In this document: piece after piece, positions 20,932 through 29,884 of the stretch
How the letters are laid out: each line of letters opens with the position of its first letter
How positions within the stretch are numbered: position 1 is the first letter of the stretch
Origin: Cladosporium sp. IMV 00045
Taxonomy: Eukaryota; Ascomycota; Dothideomycetes; Cladosporiales; Cladosporiaceae
Direction of reading: 5' to 3'
Assembly (NCBI GenBank): GCA_001931905.2
Contig: MSJI02000756.1
Span: 23,992-87,991, forward strand
DNA length: 64,000 bases
Notes under the pieces: model-generated
Seen by the model: the letters and a program-made list of their open reading frames with translations, nothing else
Database searches by the model: none
What the model was told of the DNA's origin: nothing
Translations under genes and position numbers: made by a program

Positions 20932-22347
20932 ATGAGCGCACTGGAAGACGATCAGTTAGCTATCCCAGGCCCCACCTGGCGGATGCTGTGGTCAGACAAC
21001 TTCAATGAGTTTCAACTGGACATAGTCGGGTTTCTCGCGATCCTAGGAGAGGGATCAATTCTCTCAACCGCTCAAATCTCAGCCTTGTCTTGTCTTTTCT
21101 ACCTGCCTCGACTCATACCAGCACCACAAGCTTTGCTTCGAACAGTTCGTCCAGCTGCCCTGCCATCAGAACCAGCTATCATCACAGCCGTCCACTCCGG
21201 GAATCTTAAAGAGCAAATTCCCCAGATAGCACACGTCTTATTGTAGGCAACCCTTGGCTCACCTTTTTCTTGCTTACTAATATTCACCAGGGACAAGGAG
21301 ATGCCGCCATTTACAGTGCGATGTGTAAATGTTCAAATCGACGAAGATCTACGAGAGAGACCTGTCACGAGATCAGACATTCTTTTCCGAGGGCAGCCTG
21401 ACGTATCTAAGTCTCCGGAGCAACATGGCCTCCCCTTGGTGGGACTTAGGGCACTGGGACCGCTAGCCTGGGTTACATTGCTCGGCTTCTTCATATCCAT
21501 CGCCCTGCTCATCATCTCGATTGCGTTGGGGGACGGCATGTCTTTGGTAGCGACTATACTCCTATCTGGACTCTCTACCTTGGTTGGGATCAGCAACAAA
21601 TGGGAGCTGAGGCTTCCTCGCTATCACAAACCAGGCTCGGTACCTCCACCAGGCGATCTGGTGATTCGATACCCGAACAAAAGCTTCCTGATTGTCTTCT
21701 GCGAGGAAGAAGTCGCGCGCGAGCTTTTCTGGGGGGTCGACGAAATCAAGTACCATATTCGAAACGGCACGACATATCGGATGATATCTCTTGCGGGAAC
21801 TTTGGTGCTGATGCTCGGAGTTATTGTCCTATCAAATGCGAAGCTGCCCCTCAAATTCTGCTGGACAGGAGCGTACCTTGTTCTCAATGCAGCTCATTGG
21901 GCGGCTGCAGCGTTGCCGCAACGCTTGCATTGGGATTTTTCCCGTTTCAAGTTGGAAGAGCAAGGCATTGCTGGTGGTCCAAGGAACGATACGTACATGG
22001 ACGCAGTAGGCAAAGCCGTGATCGTGACTAAGAGTGTCGAATGGCTTCGCCTAGGGCGGCTCGTGCCTTTCACACGCAAGTGGGACGAGTGGTTGATTGA
22101 GGCTGAGAGAGTAGCCAACACAGTTGGGAATGGTCCCGGTATGGTAGAAGACCCCCTATGGAGACATACAACTGATGGCGGTATGGGGAAAGTGTGGGAG
22201 GTTCCTCAAGCTGAGCGGTGGACAGCCCGAAGGACTTGGGACAGAATTAATAGTGGACTTGACGATTTGAGCGGCGGAAAAGGTGATGATTCTGCCGAGC
22301 CAGTCCTTGGTGCCTCTGACCACACACGCCTGAGTAGGAACGAGTGA
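20932..22347 (+). CDS. Hypothetical membrane protein with about four transmembrane helices
   Basis: Exons 20932-21242 and 21291-22347 (48-nt intron with a TACTAAT branch motif near its 3' end) give 455 residues. The join restores LLDKEMPPFTVRC. The first 100 residues are soluble (QLAIPGPTWRMLW...). Predicted membrane helices are LAWVTLLGFFISIALLIISI, MSLVATILLSGLSTLVGI, MISLAGTLVLMLGVIVLS and a Trp/Ala-rich helix after FCWTGAYLVLN. Between helices 2 and 3 lies a soluble part (PGDLVIRYPNKSFLIVFCEEEVARELFW). The C terminus is cytosolic-looking and charged. The layout is like a large Dothideomycete family of uncharacterised membrane proteins. The first in-frame ATG is 20932. No function can be inferred. 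Confidence 0.72.
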
Positions 22348-23289
22348 ATAGGTGTTAACGATAGAACGAGAGATAAGAACTGAACTGATGCTTCTTGAAT
22401 ACTTGAAATGTATCCTGCCGTCACTCTAGCCACCACGGGTGTCAACAAGGTCCTGGACGATGGGGTGATTTGACATCGAGTGAAAACAATGACACGTCCA
22501 AATCGGAATGCCATGTTTTGATTCTCCATCCCTAGTATAATCTTGCATGGATCATTAGAATTTGTGTCCTCTCCATTGATAGGGATGTCCGTCTAATCAA
22601 GCATCTCCGTCACTTTGATGCTAATGCCACCCAATACGATAGGGTGAAATTTGCATTGTACCCATTGAGGTATGCGTTTCTCTAGTGTAGCATCTCTGTC
22701 ATCGCCATGTTGGTGAGAGAACATGCAGTATACCGAAATCGCCGTCTTGCCGCGGAGAGGCAACTTTTCGTTTGTCTAAACCCTTGCGACAAAGCGAGAG
22801 CAGTGAGGTATCATTATACAAGAAAGTGAAATCAGGGCGCGAACATGCTCCTTTTGTGAGCTTGTGACATGATCATCGAAGGACGAAAGTGCTGATTGCT
22901 GGCACTGCTATGCCGCGACGGACGGGGGAGGATTGACATGAAGTCCTAACAACAGCTAGCATATGATCATTAGTCTTGTGAAATATATGCCTCTGCAAGA
23001 CCAAACTGCTATTCAAACGTTGCCCTCCGCCCTCTGGCTTCCCCACACTGGCGTCTATGCATTGCGGGCGCAATTTGATGTTACTTGGGGAAGTCACGTG
23101 ATTTGACTTCACATACATCAACACCGTCGGGACGCCTCGGCGCAGCACTTTAGTGAATACAGTCTGTCATCGATTGAACAGTAAAGAAACTATCTGGCAA
23201 CCAGTTCCGTCGGGGTTGGAGCAAAGGGAATCGCCTAGGCAGGCTGTACTCGTTGTCCTAGTCTTTGGGGCGGAAAAAAAAAGAAATGG
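22348..23289. other. Intergenic region before tRNA-Leu
   Basis: About 940 bases with no credible gene. It includes gtcacgtgat at 23093-23102, an exact copy of the decamer at 3677-3686, about 190 bases from the 3' end of the tRNA gene. Loosely repeated phrases (catctccgtcac / catctctgtcat) occur at about 22603 and 22689, too weak to call an array. Confidence 0.45.
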
Positions 23290-23393
23290 TACCGTGGACG
23301 CGGTTCGAACGCGCGCGGATTGCTCCACTGGTGTTTTCGTCTTGATGCCAAGACGCTTAAAACCAGCGCCATAGACCACTCGGCCACCACGGT
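23290..23393 (-). tRNA. tRNA-Leu(UAA) with a 22-nt intron
   Basis: On the minus strand the acceptor stem accgtgg pairs with ccacggt. The D arm is ggccgagtgg..., the T arm is gcgcg-ttcgaac-cgcgt, and a long variable arm is present as required for tRNA-Leu. The anticodon stem ctggt/accag encloses tttaag...c, giving anticodon TAA at 34-36. A 22-nt intron sits after position 37, the canonical place. It folds as a hairpin by itself (cgtctt...aagacg). Removing it leaves 82 nt. The discriminator base is A. All parts of the cloverleaf are intact. Confidence 0.93.
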
Positions 23394-24971
23394 GTTGTAA
23401 CGACGAAAATTTTTCGTTATTGTTTATATACTCAGTGTTCCCGACCTCGGAGAGATCACCGAGAGCCGCGAAACCATCGAGCGTTCCTCCGGCGCCCCCG
23501 GAGATGGAGCAGACTTTGCGCTGTTTTGCACTGGATGGTTTGGAGGCGATCGGGCAGCTTCATGTAAAGGCTCAGTATCAATCTTGCCATGTGTATGCCG
23601 GTTATCAGAGTCGAGAAATTTTCAAGTTCTCCGGAGCACCGGCGTTGCCGCAATGTAGCAAGGGCAACTCTCCGAACCGTCCGTCTAGCCGAATTCACTT
23701 GCTCTTGATTGTCATTGGTCGCACTCAGATACACGAGTATCCTCCGAAAACCCCAAGCTCCCCCCAGAGTCCTATGTTTCCCAGACGTGGGAGCCAGCCA
23801 TCAAATCCCAATCGATCCGCAGCACCTCTATCGGCAGCGACCTCCCCCTTATCTTTCCCTGAGTCCTACCGTACCAGACTTGAACGATGGAATGGACTGA
23901 TTGATAATGATTCGCCGAACCGAAGCCATCAGAACAGCATGAGCACCGAGCCGCCTTAGAGCGTCGTTGAAGCTTATGTGACAGTGCCTGTGGTATACAC
24001 CTCAAGCTCTGTAATAGAGCGATTCACATTAACAAGATTAAATGATCTGTTGATTTGCCGAAAAGCAGATCACACCTTAAAGCTCAGCGAACCTTCAACG
24101 GGCCCGAAGTCAACGTTGCTTGCGTGTGCAAAGCGCCTAACGAGCCTGAAAAGCACTCCAAATGTGAAACCTGCCATACCGTCTGCAGACACAAGGTTCG
24201 GAGACATTCTAATCAACGGGGTGTGATCAGCAGCCTGATCTACAATGCCGCGCTTGTTCCTGTTGCCGTATGGAAACGGGAAATTCTCCGCCGGGACGCT
24301 TGACTAGGGCCAGAACGTACCTTTCTCTGGGGTCCCTTCAAGCAACTATCTAGCAGAGGCATGCAAGGCACAACGATCGATCCGCGGATATCAGATGAAC
24401 TTGTTCGACGGCTCTCAACTTTGCGTGGATGCGAATCCAGGACCACGAACAAGCCGACGATGTGACGTTTCTAGGGTACCAGCGACGGCAGCATCATGGC
24501 ATGTCGGTTTGACCTCTCGACAAGCGGGTAGCGTTACTGATCGCCCGCTACAGCGAAGACCACGGATTTTCGAGCCTTACCGCACTCTTCGTATCTTCGA
24601 ACATTTGCCGAGTATCCTCTTTTCTTTATTCACATTGGGTACCAGGTTGGATTCATGCAACGATTTCACGACTTGTAGATCTCGTTGCGTGAGGACGCTT
24701 GGAAGGATTGTCCCTTGGTGACACTCTTGCCTGGGTTCCGGGCCAGTGGATCAATCACTGTGTCGAAGATGGCTATCGTGATGGCATCTCAAGTCTATCG
24801 TCAGCAGGCTGCAGCGCAGGTATAAAGAGCAGATGATTCCTGCATTGTCAGGTCTTGACGAACTCAGCATCGGCCATTCAGTCGCTCCTACACAACACCT
24901 TCACTTCATTCTATTCTTCGAAGCAGGACTTTGAAGCATATGTGCTGTTTCCACCAAGCCACTCGCCGACA
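23394..24971. other. Long intergenic stretch before the Kex2-repeat gene
   Basis: About 1.6 kb. Two open frames occur, 23503-23959 (plus, starting MEQTLRCFALDGL) and 24395-24721 (plus), but neither shows a domain, signal peptide or splice support, so I do not call them genes. The 130 bases before 24972 form a plausible promoter and leader, with tataaag at about 24821. Confidence 0.45.
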
Positions 24972-26090
24972 ATGTACATCTTCACTACTCTGGCCACTGC
25001 CACCTTGGCACTGTGCGCCCCCATGCCATATGACAGTGCTGCTGTGCAGCGCCGTCAACTTGGTGATACTCTGGCTCCCGTCACCAACCTGGTTGACGGC
25101 CTGGTTGGAGGCTTGATCCCTTCGGAAGCGGCCGTACGTCGCCGCCAAATGGACGATGCTCTCGCTCCAGTCACCGACCTTGTCAATGGTCTTGCAGGAG
25201 CGCTGGTCCCTTCTGAGTCCTCTGTCCGCCGCCGTCAGGTAGAAGATGCTCTCGCTCCAATCACAGACCTAGTTGAAAGACTCACTGGCGCTGCCTCTTC
25301 CGAGAACACCACATTCGTCCGTCGCCAGCTGGACGATGCCCTTGCTCCTGTCACCGACCTCGTAGGTGGTCTGCTCGACGGTGGAAGCGGAAACGCTACC
25401 CTCGCCCGCCGTCGGCTCGAAGATGCTCTTGCACCCATCACCGATTTGGTCGGTGCTCTCGTCGATGGAACCGCATCCGAGAATGCAACCCTCTCCCGCC
25501 GTCAGTTGGATGATGCTCTCGCTCAGGCCACCGACCTCGCAAATGGACTGGTTGGGAGCCTGGCAGATGGAGGCAAGAATGCAACGCTCTCCCGTCGACA
25601 GCTCGATGATGTACTCGCTCCGGTGACCGATCTTGTTGGTGGTCTTCTGTCTGGGGGAGGCGAGGGTGCAACTCTTGCTCGTCGTCAGATCGACGACGCT
25701 CTTGCGCCGGTAAACGATCTGGTAAATGGACTTGTAGGTGGCTTGGTTCCAAGCGGTGGAGATGCTGCTGTCCGCCATCGTCAAATCGATGATGCTCTTG
25801 CGCCGGTAACCGATTTGGTCAACGGCTTGGTCGGAGGTATTGTTCCCGCGAGCGATGCTCCTGCTCTAGCCCGCCGTCAAGCCGGTGATTCTCTTGCCCA
25901 GGTCTCTGCTCTTGCTGAGGATATCATCGGTAAACTTGGAGAAACTGTACCTGAGGATGTCGATGCACCTGTCAGCCGTCGCCAAATTGATGACATTCTT
26001 GGCTCAGCCGTTGAAGCAATCGAGGGCGCTGTTGGCAACGCCACTGCTTCGATTCCCAAGGAGACTGCTGCCACTGAAACAACTTCCTAG
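24972..26090 (+). CDS. Secreted repeat protein with Kex2-type sites between repeats (KEP-like precursor)
   Basis: Single exon, 372 residues. A signal peptide (MYIFTTLATATLALC) is followed by eleven consecutive repeats of about 28-35 residues. Nearly every repeat begins right after a dibasic RR (or RHR) with Q: for example RRQLDDALAPVTDLVGGLL. The shared core is [QR]-[LIMV]-[DEG]-D-x-L-A-P-[VI]-T-[DN]-L-V-x-G-L, amphipathic and helical. A Gly/Ser/Asn linker follows with frequent NAT glycosylation sequons, then the next RR. Ten such junctions occur. Cleavage by the Golgi protease Kex2 and trimming by Kex1 would release about eleven peptides, many with N-terminal Gln able to cyclise to pyroglutamate. 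There are no cysteines in the repeats and hardly any Tyr, unlike ustiloxin-type precursors. Fungal relatives in layout are Kex2-processed repeat proteins such as repellents. The start 24972 is chosen because it begins the signal peptide. Confidence 0.85.
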   Translation: MYIFTTLATATLALCAPMPYDSAAVQRRQLGDTLAPVTNLVDGLVGGLIPSEAAVRRRQMDDALAPVTDLVNGLAGALVPSESSVRRRQVEDALAPITDLVERLTGAASSENTTFVRRQLDDALAPVTDLVGGLLDGGSGNATLARRRLEDALAPITDLVGALVDGTASENATLSRRQLDDALAQATDLANGLVGSLADGGKNATLSRRQLDDVLAPVTDLVGGLLSGGGEGATLARRQIDDALAPVNDLVNGLVGGLVPSGGDAAVRHRQIDDALAPVTDLVNGLVGGIVPASDAPALARRQAGDSLAQVSALAEDIIGKLGETVPEDVDAPVSRRQIDDILGSAVEAIEGAVGNATASIPKETAATETTS

Positions 26091-26482
26091 TGTATTAAAG
26101 GTTTACACTAGGAATGTCGACAGTAGATCAGATGCGAGTTGTTGATGGACACGAGAGCGCCCGATTGAGTGACTCGAAAGCAAAGCGGAGAGAGTGTTGG
26201 GACTTCATGAGAGGCTGGCCCTCTGCGTAGGAGGAGGAGGATACTATGCGCGCCCAAAGGGATTCAGCATGGAAATTACCCGCATATATACATGTAAGAG
26301 AATTGTTCCAAAGTTTGCGATTTTACGACGGTATCACATGCTATCTAACAGTGCGTTCGAAGTGCGTCGTTCGGTGCTTGTGAAGTGAGGTCAGAAGTGG
26401 TCAAGGCTTGCCGGATACTTGCCTCTGCTGTTTGCTGCATTCTCTCCCACTCTCACCACATAACCAGCGCACCTCATATCAA
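26091..26482. other. Intergenic region
   Basis: About 390 bases between the Kex2-repeat gene and the first BTB gene. No feature stands out; it likely contains the 3' region of the former and the promoter of the latter. Confidence 0.4.
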
Positions 26483-27484
26483 ATGGCGCTACCAGCACTC
26501 TCCTCTTCAACGCCTGTTGAAGATTACAAAAAGTACTGCTCAAACATATTTCATCTGTCAAGACACTCGCTAACGCAATGACCAGCTACTACAACAATGA
26601 GTAGCACTCCGACGTGACTATCACGTTCGGAGACTGCTCGATCAAGGCGCATAAGTTCATTCTTATGCGCGACTCGGATTACTTCCGAACAATGTTCAAT
26701 GGCGTCTTCCAGGTAAAAAGTTCATGTGCAGAAGCTACTCATGATCAATCAAGTAACGTGGTGCGCACAGGAGTCGAACAGGAAGGAAATTGAGCCCTTC
26801 GAAGATGACCAGTTGTCAGTCTTGGCCTTGTTACGCTCCCTCTACTTTATGGAGCATGATAAATGCAAAGACGACCAAAGGGGCATTTGGTGGAGTCTCA
26901 CGAAACATGCGCGCGTCTACGTGACGGCGGAGAAATACGGTCTGGAACGCCTCAAAGAAGAGGCAACGAGCCATTTCGGGCGATTTCTGGCCGAGGGCTC
27001 GGCTTTGCTCGTGAGCGAAGCAGAACTCGTCGATACGATCGACATGATCTGGCATGCTACTCCACACAGAGATACTGGCCATGGGCGCAGGGTGCTAGCA
27101 GAGCATTGCGTTCCGATCATGGAGAGGCTTTACGAGCAGTCTCCTAGATTTCGCGAGCTCATGGACAATGATGAGCTCACGTGGGATCTCTGCTTAGCAA
27201 CCATGGTAGTCCGGCGAAGAGAAGCTCAAGAAGCTGCCCGCCAGCGAGCCGCCGCAGAAGCAGCCGCCAAAGCCGCCACCGCAGAAGCCGTCGCCAAAGC
27301 CGCCGCCAAAGCCGCCAGAGCCGCCACCAAAGCCGCTGCCACGGCCGCCGGTCATACCAATACACGCCGTGGTGGTGGTCGTGGTGGTGGTCGTGGAGGT
27401 GGTCGTGGAGGTGATCGTGGTGGTGGCCGTGGTGGTGGCCGTGGTGGTGGCCGTGGTCGCCGCCGCCAATACAATGGCGATTGA
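26483..27484 (+). CDS. BTB/POZ protein with Ala-rich and RGG-like tail, interrupted by an in-frame TAG (candidate pseudogene)
   Basis: Exons 26483-26532, 26586-26712 and 26771-27484 join in phase, and the first intron has a CTAAC branch site. The product starts MALPALSSSTPVEDYK and enters a BTB domain (HSDVTITFGDCSIKAHKFILMRDSDYFRTMF...), a protein-protein interaction fold that often recruits Cullin-3. Just before the domain the codons read AAC AAT GAG TAG CAC TCC, with a stop at 26602-26604 where homologues have an ordinary residue. Everything else is open for about 290 codons. After the BTB and its helical extension the tail becomes Ala/Lys/Arg-rich (about 40 residues) and then a run of GGGR units ending RGRRRQYNGD, like an RNA-binding RGG box. 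BTB plus RGG is unusual. The protein is either dead, shortened by starting at a later Met, or rescued by recoding. Confidence 0.7.
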
Positions 27485-27539
27485 GCCAGTGACTTCCTCC
27501 AATGGTACAAATCAAACGAGGGGGTGTGATATTGTGATA

Positions 27540-27890
27540 TGGGGTTCCCAGGACACTATGACGGTGCTCGGAGAAGGATTGCCACTATATCAGAGACAAG
27601 GCAGAAGCTGTTGTCACTGATATCACAATAGTGGTGCTCTGGAAAGAGCGCTTCTAGACAGAAAGATTGGGTCGACAACGGCAGAAGCTGTTGTCGCTGC
27701 GATCATCAACAACAGTAGTGCTTCGAAAAGGAACATCACTACAGAAAGTCAAGGCGGTAACGCAGAAGCTGTTACCGCAATGATCACAGCGGTGGTCCTC
27801 TTGAAGAAGGGTGCTGCCAGATAGCAAGATCATTGCGACGCAACAAAAGCTGCTGTCGATTTCATCGATCGGATATGCGGTGCTACCAGA
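27540..27890 (+). repeat. Diverged tandem array, 80-82-bp period, about four to five units
   Basis: The core gcagaagctgttgtcnctg begins at 27601, 27681, 27762 and in degenerate form at about 27843. A second conserved patch, gtggtgctctggaaagag-like, lies 30-35 bases into each unit and a third, acagaaag, near 52-57. A partial unit precedes 27601. The array runs up to about 15 bases from the dispersed element copy B. No frame stays open across the units. It does not resemble the 88-bp array at 10870-11575 base for base, although both lie next to a copy of the same element. Confidence 0.72.
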
Positions 27891-27904
27891 AGGAGTGTCG
27901 CGAG

Positions 27905-28009
27905 ACTCGAGGCAAGGGCCAACCTCTTTAAAAACCCACCTCGACGATTCGGTCCACACCTCTGCGCGGTGTCGAGGAGAAACGCACATGTTGCGGCCAA
28001 GATGGATCC
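27905..28009 (-). repeat. Dispersed ~105-bp element, copy B (inverted relative to copy A)
   Basis: The reverse complement of this stretch matches 11651-11756 in long blocks (gatccatcttggccgcaa, gcgtttctcctcgacaccgc, gaggtgtgga, cgtcgaggtgggttttta, cccttgcctcga). The nested palindrome cctcgac/gtcgagg with inner acacc/ggtgt is preserved, even though bases in the loop differ. No terminal inverted repeat or target-site duplication is obvious at its edges. Confidence 0.7.
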
Positions 28010-28754
28010 TATTCTTCCATAGAAACAATGCAATCGAATTAATCGTGCCAGAGGCCATGACCTGTGATGATCTCGGTTCCGCCCATGTCGCACAAAAACG
28101 TGGGTTCGCTCCTGTCTTCAGTTTAGCAACAATGATCAGTTTTGAAAGCAGTAAGAATAGAGTCGAGCGCAGTGTAAGGAATGCTTCATAGAGCGATTCT
28201 TTTGATAGTGACTTCTCAGCCAATTTGAATCCGAGTCTGGGACGAATAAGAGGGACATGCATGTCAAGATGTGATGACTGGTGTACCACAAAAGGCCAAC
28301 TTCCTTTTCCACAATGCCTTCGAACTTGCGTTCTACTTCCAAACGCTAGCTCATGTGCTAATGGATGCCGATACTCCAAGAGCAGCGGGACATGAGGTTC
28401 GAGATCACGTGACTGAAATTCACGACTTCACGTCTGTTTGGCGGTGTCGGGAAACGCTCATCCTTGTGCTGGCGACTACTGTGAGTTTCGCAACGACAGC
28501 TGATTGAATTCAGAGGCTCAAACGAAGGACTTAGCTTTTCCAGATGGGGTGCGTAGGGCAGAAGAAAGCATACGAGAGGGCAATAGATGGCATCAGGTGG
28601 GCAATGTCTGGCAAGTCAACTCCTTCTGTCTCCAAGACGTGAAACAAAAAACATGGATGGCGGAAGGTGAGTCAGACGATGCAATTACACATTACAGACT
28701 ATCGAAATCTTCTAAACAAGTCACAGCGATGCCAGGTTGCATCACTGTAGGCGC

Positions 28755-29612
28755 TTACTCCACCAAGAATGCTCCGTGTTCCGAGCGCGTAAACCCCACA
28801 GTGTGAAGGTTGGCTTGAAACATTCCTCTCGGGAATCTCTCTTCGCACAAAGCGAGGCAGCCACGCATGTTGAAGACTCGCTCTGAGGTCGGCGAACCCG
28901 CCGATGTGTCGATGACATCCTCGCCTTCCTCGCAAAGAACGATCTCGACCCAAAGCTCCCGAATATACGTTGACACCGTCACACAGTAGGTTCTGCTCTT
29001 CATGAACTCGCTTTTATTGTCGATGCAGTGGTCAACGAAAAGATCACGGCTTTGATCATCGTTCAATGAAGTGCACCCAATCATGGCACGGAGGGCCATG
29101 AGGAAACTAGTGGCTTCGAAGACACGGTTGTTGCGTCCGGCATCACTCCAGTCATTGCGGGCGAGAATGCTGCTCATGGCTTGCAGGACCTCATCTTGCA
29201 ACCCTTCGATCTGGTACTTTCCAGTGGTGAGGTACACCCAGACCTGAGGAAGAAGACTGACGCCGTCGCGCCACTTCGGGTCATCTGTTGCGTACGGCAG
29301 CCCGTAGATGTAGCGAAGGATGGGGACAATGGCGTCGGGGTTGTCGTCATCAAGCGAAATCTCCTGCGAGCCTCCTCCCGGCTGCTCTAGTCAGAATCAC
29401 CAATTGTGGCAAAGAGGGCGTGGGACTTTTGGGCTTACCATGAATCTCCCCGTGAGAAAGTTGGCGAAATACTTGGAGTTGCGACGAAGAACGATACGAT
29501 GTACCCTCACGTCACGTCCACGGAGCTTAATGGTGACGTCGGAGAAAGTAGGGTCGTCGAAATAAGTAGAGTACGGCGGACTCTGCCCGGTCGTCCCTTG
29601 CTGTTGCGCCAT
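28755..29612 (-). CDS. BTB/POZ domain protein
   Basis: Exons 29612-29439 and 29381-28755 with a 57-nt intron give 266 residues. After a short leader (MAQQQGTTGQSPPYSTYFDD) comes the BTB fold: TFSDVTIKLRGRDVRVHRIVLRRNSKYFANFL, spliced at TGRFM to PGGGSQEISLDDDNPDAIVPILRYIYGLPY. The second half is a helical extension common to fungal BTB-only proteins (KYQIEGLQDEVLQAM, then helices to the C terminus). No kelch, BACK or zinc-finger domain is present. The intron position in the BTB fold corresponds to that in the neighbouring BTB genes at 26.5 and 29.9 kb, so the three probably derive from local duplication. Partner and role are unknown. Confidence 0.83.
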
Positions 29613-29884
29613 GCTTGAGACTCTCTCGAAGGTTGTTGTGCGGCGGATGTTATGCTTTGGGTGTCAACGTGAATCAAAACAAGAAGCGCGGAAGGTGGCT
29701 TAGATGAGAAAGAGCCAGGAAGGCCACAATCGCTTAGGCACGGCTCGATGTGAATCGCTGCAGATGAATGCCAAGAGCGTTGGAAGTGAAGCTCACATGT
29801 CACACGGACTCTGCTCATTACAAAAGCGCAACCTTAACCCACCCATCACCAATCCTCTCTTGACAGCACCTCATCCAACGTAGC

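Larger units (their letters stand above)
27485..28754. other. Intergenic region with tandem array and inverted element
   Basis: About 1.3 kb without a credible gene. The left part is a diverged 80-bp array (27540-27890), the middle is copy B of the dispersed element (27905-28009). The right part includes a third copy of the E-box decamer (28404-28413, reverse orientation). The remaining 400 bases before the next BTB gene show nothing recognisable. Confidence 0.6.

Noticed and set aside
23503..23959. Possible gene starting MEQTLRCFALDGL
   Set aside because: No domain, signal peptide, splice signals or codon bias; the last third is Ser/Pro-rich and may be chance.
27654..28379. Minus-strand open frame across the array and element copy B
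   Set aside because: The frame runs through non-coding repeats; the only part conserved with the other locus is the short element, and no start or domain is present.
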